From Streptomyces sp. NBC_00569 (GTDB lineage: Bacteria > Actinomycetota > Actinomycetes > Streptomycetales > Streptomycetaceae): a stretch of 64,000 nt of DNA. The translations under genes were made by a program, and so were the position numbers. Below are positions 55,348-62,754 of the stretch, one piece after another. How positions within the stretch are numbered: the stretch's first letter is position 1; the number at the start of each line of letters is the position of its first letter. The stretch spans positions 5,874,001-5,938,000 of the forward strand of contig NZ_CP107783.1 of the NCBI RefSeq assembly GCF_036345255.1, written 5' to 3'. Under the pieces are notes generated by a model. It made no database searches. It was not told the origin of the DNA and was given only the letters and a program-made list of their open reading frames with translations.

Positions 55348-55991
55348 CCATCGACTGGTCCTGGATCTCGGAGCACACCTCCGACCTCACCACGCTCACG
55401 CTCTCGCACCTCCAGGCGGCGCTCTCCGCCGTCGCGCTGGGCCTGCTCATCTCGCTGCCGCTGGCCGTCGTCGCCCATCGCGTCAAGCCGCTGCGCGGTT
55501 TCCTGCTCGGGTTCTCGAACGTCCTGTTCACGATCCCGTCGATCGCGGTGTTCGTCCTGCTGCTCCCGGTCTCCGGGCTCACCCGCACCACCACGGTCAT
55601 CGGCCTGACGATCTACACGCTCGTGGTGCTCCTGCGGAACACCGTCGAGGGCCTCGACTCGGTGCCGGCGAAGACCAAGGAGGCCGCGAAGGCCATGGGG
55701 ACGCGCCCGCTGCGCACCCTGCTCACCGTCGAACTGCCGCTCGCCCTGCCGGTGATCATGGCCGGGGTGCGCATCGCGACCGTCATGGCGATCTCCCTGG
55801 TCTCCGTGGCGACGTACATCGGCGACGGCGGGCTCGGCCAGCTGTTCACCGACGGGTTCCAGCGCAACTTCCCGACCCCGGTCATCGCCGGCGTCGTGCT
55901 GACCCTGCTCCTCGCGCTCGCCGCGGACGCGGTCCTCGTCGCCGTGCAGTACGTGCTGACCCCCTGGACCCGCCGCCGGAGGAGTGCCTGA
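55344..55991 (+). CDS. ABC transporter permease (OpuBB/ProW type), first of two
   Basis: 215 residues with six hydrophobic helices. The coupling EAA loop is TKEAAKAMGTRPLRTLLTVE followed by LPLALPVIMAGVR, the form seen in choline/betaine permeases. LFTIPSIAVFVLLLPVSG lies in helix 3. It overlaps the ATPase by 4 bp, and its stop lies one base before the next permease start. Confidence 0.88.
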   Translation: MTIDWSWISEHTSDLTTLTLSHLQAALSAVALGLLISLPLAVVAHRVKPLRGFLLGFSNVLFTIPSIAVFVLLLPVSGLTRTTTVIGLTIYTLVVLLRNTVEGLDSVPAKTKEAAKAMGTRPLRTLLTVELPLALPVIMAGVRIATVMAISLVSVATYIGDGGLGQLFTDGFQRNFPTPVIAGVVLTLLLALAADAVLVAVQYVLTPWTRRRRSA

Positions 55992-55992
55992 G

Positions 55993-56664
55993 ATGTACGA
56001 GCTCTTCAAGAACCTCGGCGCGTGGCTGGTCGACGGCGACCAGTGGGCGGGCCCCGACGGCATCGGGCACCGCCTCGCCGAGCACCTCCAGTACTCGCTG
56101 CTCGCCACGCTCATCGCGGCCGTCATCGCACTGCCGCTCGGCCTGCTCATCGGCCACACCGGGCGCGGCGCGTTCCTCGCGATCAACCTGTCCAGCTTCG
56201 GGCGCGCGCTGCCGACCGTCGGCCTGGTCGTCCTCGTCTTCCTGGCGAGCGGCCTGTCCATGTGGCCGGTCTACATCGCTCTCGTGGCCCTCGCGGTCCC
56301 GTCGATCGTCACCAACACGTACGCGGGCATGAGCGCCGTCGACCCGGAGGTCAAGGACGCGGCGCGCGGCCAGGGCATGCGCGGCCACCAGGTCCTGTTC
56401 CAGGTCGAGCTGCCGCTCGCGATGCCCCTGATCATGACCGGCCTGCGGCTCGCCCTGATCCAGGTCGTCGCCACGGCGACCATCGCCGCGTACGTCTCCT
56501 TCGGCGGCCTCGGCCGCTACGTCTTCGACGGGCTCGCCCAGCGCGACCTCGTGCAGGTGCTCGGCGGTGCCGTCCTCGTGGCGGTCGTCGCCGTCGTACT
56601 CGACCTCGCGCTCTCGGCACTGCAGCGCGCCCTCTTCCGCCACCGCCCCGCCAAGTCGGCCTAG
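55993..56664 (+). CDS. ABC transporter permease (OpuBD/ProW type), second of two
   Basis: 223 residues from the ATG at 55993 behind GGAGGAGTG. Six helices and the EAA loop DAARGQGMRGHQVLFQVELP are present, with LSSFGRALPTVGLVVLVFLA in helix 2. It pairs with the preceding permease as the heterodimeric channel. The end is 11 bp from the binding-protein start. Confidence 0.88.
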   Translation: MYELFKNLGAWLVDGDQWAGPDGIGHRLAEHLQYSLLATLIAAVIALPLGLLIGHTGRGAFLAINLSSFGRALPTVGLVVLVFLASGLSMWPVYIALVALAVPSIVTNTYAGMSAVDPEVKDAARGQGMRGHQVLFQVELPLAMPLIMTGLRLALIQVVATATIAAYVSFGGLGRYVFDGLAQRDLVQVLGGAVLVAVVAVVLDLALSALQRALFRHRPAKSA

Positions 56665-56675
56665 GAGCACGCAAG

Positions 56676-57611
56676 ATGAACCGCAGGACTGTCATCGGCG
56701 GACTGTTCGCCGCAGCCTCCGTCCCCGCGCTCGCCGCGTGCAGCGGCGGCATCACCTCTCTCGACGGCCAGGGCTCGGGCGGCGGGGGCGGCGGCTCCAG
56801 CAAGAACGGCGTCACCATCGGCACCGCCAACTTCACCGAGAACCAGGTGCTCGGCTACCTGTACGCGGCCGCCCTCGAAGCGGCCGGCGTGAAGACGAAG
56901 GTCCGCCCCAACCTCGGCACCCGCGAGATCCTCATCCCCGCCCTCGAGGGCGGCGACATCGACCTGCTCCCCGAGTACCAGGGCGCCCTCCTGCACTACC
57001 TCGACCCGAAGTCGAAGGCCACCGAGGAGGGCGAGATGCAGAACGCCCTCGCCGTCGCCCTGCCCAAGGGCCTGCAGATCCTGCCCTACGGCCTGGCGGA
57101 GGACTCCGACGCGTTCGTCGTCACCCGCGAGACGGCCAGGAAGTACAAGCTGACCTCGCTCGCCGACCTGGCGAACCACAACGGCAAGCTCGTCATCGGC
57201 GCCGCCCCCGAGGTGAAGAAGCGCCAGGTCGGCGCGGTCGGCCTGAAGGACGTGTACGGCGTCGAGTTCAAGGAGTTCAAGTCCCTCGACTCGTCGGGGC
57301 CGCTGGTCAAGGGCGCCCTGAAGAAGGGCGACGTCGACGTGGCGAACCTCTTCACCACCGACACGGACATCGTCGACAACCACTGGGTCGTCCTCACCGA
57401 CCCCAAGAACCTCGTCCCCGGCCAGCACGTCGTCCCGCTCGTCGCCGACCGCAAGGCCGACTCGACGGTCCGCAAGGCGCTCGCGCGCCTGGGCAACGTA
57501 CTGACGACGGAGCAGCTCACCGAGCTCAACCGGCAGGTGGACAAGGACAAGAAGGATCCCCAGGACGTCGCCGACGCGTACGCGCGTCAGCACGGGATCA
57601 GCAAGGGCTGA
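56676..57611 (+). CDS. ABC transporter substrate-binding lipoprotein (OpuBC/ProX type)
   Basis: 311 residues with GGAG upstream. The lipoprotein signal MNRRTVIGGLFAAASVPAL ends in the lipobox LAAC. The mature domain has GVTIGTANFTENQVLGYLYA, VRPNLGTREILIPALEGGDI and LLPEYQGALLHYLDP, the OpuAC-type quaternary-amine-binding fold. The conserved aromatic cage residues cannot be confirmed by eye, so betaine, choline, carnitine or histidine are all possible ligands. Confidence 0.88.
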   Translation: MNRRTVIGGLFAAASVPALAACSGGITSLDGQGSGGGGGGSSKNGVTIGTANFTENQVLGYLYAAALEAAGVKTKVRPNLGTREILIPALEGGDIDLLPEYQGALLHYLDPKSKATEEGEMQNALAVALPKGLQILPYGLAEDSDAFVVTRETARKYKLTSLADLANHNGKLVIGAAPEVKKRQVGAVGLKDVYGVEFKEFKSLDSSGPLVKGALKKGDVDVANLFTTDTDIVDNHWVVLTDPKNLVPGQHVVPLVADRKADSTVRKALARLGNVLTTEQLTELNRQVDKDKKDPQDVADAYARQHGISKG

Positions 57612-57625
57612 AGGAGAGTCGGATC

Positions 57626-59026
57626 ATGGCCGAAGCACTCGTGGAGCGGCGCTCCATCGACGTAGTACCCGACGCGGAACGCCACGGCACGGCGTTCTCG
57701 CAGTTCACGCTCTGGCTCGGCGCGAACCTGCAGATCACCGCCGTCGTGACGGGCGCGCTCGCCGTCGTCTTCGGCGGTGACGTGGTCTGGTCGCTCGTCG
57801 GACTCGTCGTCGGCAACCTGCTGGGCGGCGCCGTCATGGCACTGCACTCGGCACAGGGCCCCAGGCTCGGCCTGCCGCAGATGATCCAGTCCCGCGCCCA
57901 GTTCGGTGTGCGCGGCGCGGTCGTCCCGCTGCTCCTGGTGATCCTGATGTACGTCGGGTTCTTCGCCAGCGGCAGCGTGCTCGCCGGGCAGGCCGTCGGC
58001 GAGCTCACGCACACCGGGGACACCACGGGCATCATCGTGTTCGCCCTGGTCACCGGGGTGATGGCGACCGTCGGCTACCGCGTCATCCACGCGCTCGGCC
58101 GGGTCGCCAGCATCGTGTGCGCGATCGCCTTCGTCTACCTCGGCATCCGGCTCCTGGACCGGGTCGACCTGTCCGCGCTGCTGCACGACGCGCACTTCGA
58201 CGCCCCGATGTTCCTGCTCGCCATCTCGCTCTCCGCGTCCTGGCAGCTCGCCTTCGGACCGTACGTCGCGGACTACTCGCGCTATCTGCCCCGCACGACG
58301 TCGGCGAAGTCCACGTTCTGGTGGACGCTGTCGGGGTCGGCGATCGGCTCGCAGTGGTCGATGACGTTCGGCGTCCTCGTCGCGGCGACGGCGGGCGCGA
58401 AGTTCCTCGACAACCAGGTCAGTTACGTGGTCGGCCTCGGCGGCGCCGGGATCATCGCCTCGTTCCTGTACTTCGTGATCGCGCTCGGCAAGCTGACCAT
58501 CAACGTGCTCAACACGTACGGCGGCTTCATGTCGATGGTGACGAGCGTCAGCGGATTCCGCGGGCAGAAGGTCCTCTCGCAGCGCGCCAGGGCCGTGTAC
58601 ATCGCGCTGATCATGGTCGCGGGCACGGCGGTCGCGCTGGTCGGCAAGGACAGCTTCCTGTCGTCCTTCAAGGACTTCCTGCTGTTCCTGCTGACGTTCT
58701 TCACGCCCTGGTCGGCGATCAACCTGGTCGACTACTACCTGATCTCCAAGGAGCGGTACGACATCCCGGCCCTCTCCGACCCGCACGGGCGCTACGGGGC
58801 CTGGCGCTGGGACGCGCTCACCGTGTACGGGATCGGGCTCCTCGCGCAGCTCCCGTTCCTCGCCACGCACTTCTACACGGGCCCGCTCGTCGAGCCGCTC
58901 GGCGGCGCCGACATCTCCTGGATCGTGGGGCTCGTGGTGCCGGCCGTCCTGTACTGGGCCGTGGCCCGGCGCAACACGGCGCACATCCCCGAGCGGACGC
59001 TGCGCGAGCCGGTGGCGGCCGAGTAG
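57626..59026 (+). CDS. NCS1-family permease (cytosine/purine/hydantoin type)
   Basis: 466 residues, behind AAGGAGAG. Twelve membrane helices are visible. NCS1 marks: FSQFTLWLGANLQITAVVTG, GPRLGLPQMIQSRAQFGVRG (helix 3 region), LAFGPYVADYSRYLPRTTSA, and FFTPWSAINLVDYYLIS. It should import a nucleobase, hydantoin or related small amide. It closes the ABC operon, 14 bp after the binding protein, which hints that its substrate relates to that of the lyase or ABC system. Confidence 0.88.
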   Translation: MAEALVERRSIDVVPDAERHGTAFSQFTLWLGANLQITAVVTGALAVVFGGDVVWSLVGLVVGNLLGGAVMALHSAQGPRLGLPQMIQSRAQFGVRGAVVPLLLVILMYVGFFASGSVLAGQAVGELTHTGDTTGIIVFALVTGVMATVGYRVIHALGRVASIVCAIAFVYLGIRLLDRVDLSALLHDAHFDAPMFLLAISLSASWQLAFGPYVADYSRYLPRTTSAKSTFWWTLSGSAIGSQWSMTFGVLVAATAGAKFLDNQVSYVVGLGGAGIIASFLYFVIALGKLTINVLNTYGGFMSMVTSVSGFRGQKVLSQRARAVYIALIMVAGTAVALVGKDSFLSSFKDFLLFLLTFFTPWSAINLVDYYLISKERYDIPALSDPHGRYGAWRWDALTVYGIGLLAQLPFLATHFYTGPLVEPLGGADISWIVGLVVPAVLYWAVARRNTAHIPERTLREPVAAE

Positions 59027-59098
59027 GGCCCGGCCCAGGGACAAGAGGGGGGTTAGCCCCACTGTCACGGCGGCGCCGGCTCCGTACCGTGGGGCGGT

Positions 59099-59524
59099 AT
59101 GGAAGCCCGTGACGCCGAACTCAAGAAGGAACTCGACGCCACCCTGCACGCACGCAGGGAACTCGGCGAGGAGTACGAGTCCGCGCTCGTCGACTCGTTC
59201 CTGGACAAGGTCGAGCAGCGCCTCGACGGTGCCGTGGACCGCCGCGTGCAGCGGCAGCTGGCGGAGCAGCAGATGGTCGTCGCGCGGGGCTCGCGTTCCC
59301 CGCGCGGCGACAGCGACAGCTGGGGCGAGCGCTTCGGCTTCGGCATCGTCTCCCTGGTCCTCGCCGTCCCGCTGTCCGCGATCGCCGTCGTCAACGCCGG
59401 TCTGCCCGGCCTGCTGATCGCCTGGACGGGCATCGTCGGGGTGAACGCGCTGCACGCGGTGCGGTGGATGCCGCGCTTCGGGTCGCGCAAGGAGCGCCGC
59501 GACACCTCGGACTGGGAGGACTGA
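59099..59524 (+). CDS. Small membrane protein with coiled-coil N-terminus
   Basis: 141 residues. The first ~60 residues are charged helix (EARDAELKKELDATLHARRE, DSFLDKVEQRLDGAVDRRVQ). Two hydrophobic helices follow (~83-101, FGIVSLVLAVPLSAIAVVNA, and ~104-120), then a polar tail. I do not recognise a named family; the layout is common among conserved actinobacterial integral membrane proteins. It precedes a second membrane protein in the same direction. Confidence 0.7.
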   Translation: MEARDAELKKELDATLHARRELGEEYESALVDSFLDKVEQRLDGAVDRRVQRQLAEQQMVVARGSRSPRGDSDSWGERFGFGIVSLVLAVPLSAIAVVNAGLPGLLIAWTGIVGVNALHAVRWMPRFGSRKERRDTSDWED

Positions 59525-59611
59525 GCCTCCGGCCCGCTCTCAGGGAGCCCTCAGATTGCCTCGTTAGTCTCCGCCCGGTCGATGTGACACCGGAGTGCGG
59601 AGGTGGCGGAC

Positions 59612-60187
59612 GTGGCGACGCGCGGTGGGCAGGGTCTGGCCCGGGTGGCGGTGGTCGTGAGGGCCGGGGCCGTGCCCCTGTGGTGGCTCGGGGTGTGCGC
59701 CGCGGGCATCGGAGTGCTCCCACCGGGACTCACCGGCCGCCGTATCGGCGTGCTCGCGGGAGCGGTCCTCTTCCTGCTCTCGGCGGCCACGGTCGCGGGC
59801 GTCCGGCGAAAGCGCCACGCGGGTCTGGCGCGCTCGGCGTCGCGCGCGGGCAAGCACGACGTCCTCCAGGACCGCGCGGTGACGGTGCGCAACTGGCGCC
59901 GCGGCCACCGCTGGTGGCTGCTCCTCGCCTTCCTCGCCGCTCTCGGCTCCGCCTTCGCGCTGCCCGCCGCGGGCGGCCTCCTCGTCGCCGGCACGGGCGC
60001 CGGCCTGTGGCTGCGGGCGACCCGCCTCGGCCGCCTGGAACGACGCGACGACCAGCTCCTGTGGGTACGGGTCGACTGGCTCGACGGGCGCGCGGGCAAT
60101 CCCGCGGGCACCCGCGTCAAGGGCTACCGGTCGACGGGCACCGGCGCGGGCGACGCCGCACCCGGTGGGGCGCGGCGCCGCCCCTGA
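59612..60187 (+). CDS. Membrane protein of unknown function
   Basis: 191 residues from the GTG at 59612, eight bases after GGAGG; the GTG at 59603 overlaps that site. Four hydrophobic segments: ~10-32, ~41-58 (IGVLAGAVLFLLSAATVAGV), ~93-112 (WWLLLAFLAALGSAFAL) and ~115-132. The soluble end contains RRDDQLLWVRVDWLDGRAGN. I do not recognise the family. It converges with the roadblock cluster. Confidence 0.62.
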   Translation: MATRGGQGLARVAVVVRAGAVPLWWLGVCAAGIGVLPPGLTGRRIGVLAGAVLFLLSAATVAGVRRKRHAGLARSASRAGKHDVLQDRAVTVRNWRRGHRWWLLLAFLAALGSAFALPAAGGLLVAGTGAGLWLRATRLGRLERRDDQLLWVRVDWLDGRAGNPAGTRVKGYRSTGTGAGDAAPGGARRRP

Positions 60188-60209
60188 CCGGGCGTGCGGG
60201 CCGGAGGGC

Positions 60210-60584
60210 TCAGACCTCGAGGTCCGTCTCGATCTTCTTCAGCTGGTGGCGCGCCATCGCCAGGTTGGCGCGGCTCTTGTCGAGGACCAGGTAGAGGAAG
60301 AGACCGTTGCCCGAACGCCCCGACAGCAGGCGGATCAGGTGGTACTGGGTGCCGAGCGTGATCAGGACGTCCTCGATCTCGTCCTTGAGGCCGAGGTGCT
60401 CCATGGTGCGGAGCTTGGCCCGCACGACGTCGGTGTTGCCCGCGGCGGCCACTTCGAGGTCGAAGTCCTTGGTGCTGCCGATGGTGCCGAGCGCCATGCC
60501 GCTGGTGTAGTCGACGAGCGCGGCTGCTGTGGCGCCTTCGATCGAGGTGACGGCGTCCTTGAGGGCGGCTTCGGTGTTGGCCAT
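60210..60584 (-). CDS. Roadblock/LC7-like protein (cluster member 4)
   Basis: 124 residues with a good start. The fold pattern is ALKDAVTSIEGATAAALVDY, TSGMALGTIGSTKDFDLEVA, and YHLIRLLSGRSGNGLFLYLV, as in small roadblock/longin-type proteins that act as regulators of Ras-like GTPases. It is closely similar to the cluster's first protein (VDYTSGMALGTIG against VDWTSGLALGTVG), so the two are recent paralogues. It is the last gene of a four-gene minus-strand cluster. Confidence 0.75.
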   Translation of the reverse strand: MANTEAALKDAVTSIEGATAAALVDYTSGMALGTIGSTKDFDLEVAAAGNTDVVRAKLRTMEHLGLKDEIEDVLITLGTQYHLIRLLSGRSGNGLFLYLVLDKSRANLAMARHQLKKIETDLEV

Positions 60585-60624
60585 GGTCGGTCCTTTCGAG
60601 GGATCGCGTGTGCGGTGGTTTCGC

Positions 60625-61098
60625 TCAGGAAGTTGACTGGGGCGGTACGGGGCGGGTGGGCAGCCGCTGTTGCCGGGTTGACGGCCGGGGCTGGCGCCGG
60701 TCGGGCGCGGGCGGTTCGACGGGCGTCAGGACGTCCGCCACGAGTTCGCCGATGCGCGCCCCGCAGCGGCGGCCCTCCAGGTGCAGGCGGCCGACGCTGA
60801 CCTGGTCGTCCGCGAGCAGCGTCAGGACCGCGGACGGGCCGGCCGCGTAGGTGGCCACATAGCCGTGCGTGCCGCGCACGAGGAGTTCGCGCAGGTCGCC
60901 GCGCCCCGTCGCGTCGGCCATGCGCAGGGCCACGCCGAGCGCGGCGGCGGTGAGCGCGGCGATGCCCTCGGCCTCCACGCCCGGGGTGTCGTGGGCGAGG
61001 ACGAGCCCGTCGACACCTGCCGCGAGCGCGCCCGTGAGGCGGGGCACGCGGGCTCTCAACCGGTGCAGTTCTTCGAGGACTTCGGCCTCGGCCGTCAT
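60625..61098 (-). CDS. Roadblock/LC7 domain protein (cluster member 3)
   Basis: 157 residues from the ATG at 61098 behind GAGGAG. The roadblock pattern is clear: LRARVPRLTGALAAGVDGLV, LAHDTPGVEAEGIAALTAAA, LRELLVRGTHGYVATYAAGP, and LTLLADDQVSVGRLHLEGRR. It resembles MglB/CvnB-type proteins. A Pro/Arg-rich tail follows (PSTRQQRLPTRPVPPQ). It sits 38 bp after the DUF4388-like gene. Confidence 0.8.
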   Translation of the reverse strand: MTAEAEVLEELHRLRARVPRLTGALAAGVDGLVLAHDTPGVEAEGIAALTAAALGVALRMADATGRGDLRELLVRGTHGYVATYAAGPSAVLTLLADDQVSVGRLHLEGRRCGARIGELVADVLTPVEPPAPDRRQPRPSTRQQRLPTRPVPPQSTS

Positions 61099-61136
61099 CA
61101 GCTGTCTCCTCTCGGCACGCTGGCGGAGCGCGCGTC

Positions 61137-61934
61137 TCACAGGGCCTCCAGCGCGTCTCTGAGGCGGCGTAACAGGGCGACATCGGGGTCGGTCGACGCC
61201 GCGCCCGCCCAGGTGGGCGTGGCCGGGGGCGGCAGCGGACGCGGTGCCGCGGCCCGTACGAGGCCGGCGGCGGCGAGCCTGCGCAGGTCCACCAGGGTGT
61301 GGAAGGCGGGCCTGCCGAGGACGTGGGAGATGTCGGCCGCGGTGCGCACCCCGTCGACCAGGGCGAGCACGGCGCGCTGGCGCGGCGGGACCGCGGGGCT
61401 GTGGCCGCCGCCCCGCTCGAGGGGTGCCGTGTCGGCGGCGGCGTCGGGCCAGATGCCGTGCAGCAGCTCGCGCCGGCGCAGCGTCTCGGCCTCCACGGAC
61501 GCGACGGAGACGGGGTGGACGGTGCCGAACCAGTGGGCGGCGCCGTAGCGGAAGCGGGCCGGGGCGCCGCTGGGCGCGAGTGCGAAGAACGCCGCGTCGT
61601 AGAGGGCGCCCAGGTGGCACAGTTCGAGCGCGCCGTCGGTGAGCCTGCCGCTCTCCACGAGGTACCGGCCGACCCGCTGCCGGGTCCCGGCCGCGTCGAC
61701 GGCCTCCCACCAGCCGTCGGGGTGCAGGGCGCCGCCGGTGGTGAGCAGGACGTCGATGCCGGGCGTCGCGGGGCTCTCGGCGTGCACGACCTGTCCGTCG
61801 GCGAGGTAGAGCGTGCCGCGGTCGCGCAGCAGGGCGCCGGTGGCCCGCTCCTCGGCGAGGCGGCGCAGCATCGGGGAGACTCCGGCCGATGTCGTGGTGC
61901 GGCCCTCGGTCCTGGCCGCCGCCGTCGTGGTCAC
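61137..61934 (-). CDS. DUF4388-like (PATAN-type) protein (cluster member 2)
   Basis: 265 residues from a GTG at 61934 that overlaps the previous stop. The N-terminal part (MLRRLAEERATGALLRDRGT, LYLADGQVVHAESPATPGID) matches the DUF4388/PATAN pattern found in signalling proteins. The second half contains HSPAVPPRQRAVLALVDGVR and RTAADISHVLGRPAFHTLVD, a winged-helix-like segment. It probably links a signal to a regulator, but this is inference. Confidence 0.68.
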   Translation of the reverse strand: MTTTAAARTEGRTTTSAGVSPMLRRLAEERATGALLRDRGTLYLADGQVVHAESPATPGIDVLLTTGGALHPDGWWEAVDAAGTRQRVGRYLVESGRLTDGALELCHLGALYDAAFFALAPSGAPARFRYGAAHWFGTVHPVSVASVEAETLRRRELLHGIWPDAAADTAPLERGGGHSPAVPPRQRAVLALVDGVRTAADISHVLGRPAFHTLVDLRRLAAAGLVRAAAPRPLPPPATPTWAGAASTDPDVALLRRLRDALEAL

Positions 61935-62425
61935 CCGAGCACCAGCCGGTCCGCCATCTCGCCGAGCCGGATGCGGGACAGCGCCAGGTTGCCCTGCTCC
62001 CGGTCGAGCCAGAGATGGAGGAAGACGCTGCTGTCGAACGTGGTCCGCACGAAGCGCAGTACGTGATAGCCGTCCCGGCTGGTGACGATGACGTCCTCGA
62101 CCGGCGGCTCGCCGGCGGACCAGTCGGCGCCGCCGGTGGGCGCGAAGGCGCGGTGCTCGGCCGTCATCCGGGCCAGCTCGGCGGCCTCCGCGGCGGTCGC
62201 CTCGTGGTCCCCGTTCGGCGAGTCCCCGACGGTGCCGAGGGCGAGACCGCTGGTCCAGTCGACCACGGAGGCACCCCGCGCACCGGGCAGCCGCATGGCT
62301 TCCAGCAGGCACTCGTCGATTCCGGGCACACCGGACTCCTCCCGTACGTGACGTTCGGCCGTGTGCACGACGCTACGCAACGTACGGAGCCCAGGTGAGG
62401 GTTCTGGCATTTTCCAGTGGAACAT
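61931..62425 (-). CDS. Roadblock/LC7-like protein (cluster member 1)
   Basis: 164 residues if the ATG at 62425 is used; an ATG at 62410 (with GGAAA touching it) is equally possible because no good ribosome site is visible. The roadblock-like core is ECLLEAMRLPGARGASVVDW, TSGLALGTVGDSPN, and YHVLRFVRTTFDSSVFLHLW. It is the promoter-proximal gene of the cluster and faces hutU across 329 bp. Confidence 0.72.
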   Translation of the reverse strand: MFHWKMPEPSPGLRTLRSVVHTAERHVREESGVPGIDECLLEAMRLPGARGASVVDWTSGLALGTVGDSPNGDHEATAAEAAELARMTAEHRAFAPTGGADWSAGEPPVEDVIVTSRDGYHVLRFVRTTFDSSVFLHLWLDREQGNLALSRIRLGEMADRLVLG

Positions 62426-62689
62426 GCGTGGAGCGACTAAAATCCGCCAACCAGCCTGATAATCGCGGGAGTCGGGGACATCGACGTGCCCGGAGGAAGC
62501 CCCTCCGCATGACCCTCCCGGAGCGCTCCCAGAGCTCCCTCTAAGCCCCCGCAGGAGCCCTCTCGGACCTCCGGCGGCACCCCCGACCCTAGTCCCCGGC
62601 GCGCCGTCTCCGGCCCTCCCGGCGATCCCCGCGACCAGGCGATCACTCCTGTCCGGCGAGGTGGCGCGGCAACCGGCCGCGGAGATGTA
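62426..62689. other. Intergenic stretch upstream of the hutU promoter
   Basis: 264 bp of GC-rich DNA before the hutU -35. It contains a 10-bp palindrome GGAGCGCTCC near 62520, but no gene, clear promoter or repeat that I can support. Confidence 0.4.
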
Positions 62690-62725
62690 TTGACTAGCTC
62701 TATTCAGAACGCCAGGATGTGAATA
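62690..62725 (+). promoter_or_regulatory. hutU promoter with a straddling operator
   Basis: TTGACT (62690-62695), a 17-bp spacer and CAGGAT (62713-62718) form a plausible promoter. TATTCA (62701-62706) and TGAATA (62720-62725) make a perfect 6-bp inverted repeat across the -10, an ideal repressor site. The TATTCA half also occurs just after TTGACA in the ABC operon promoter. Confidence 0.55.
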
Positions 62726-62754
62726 ACTACGTCAACAGTTTCTAGGAGGCAGCC

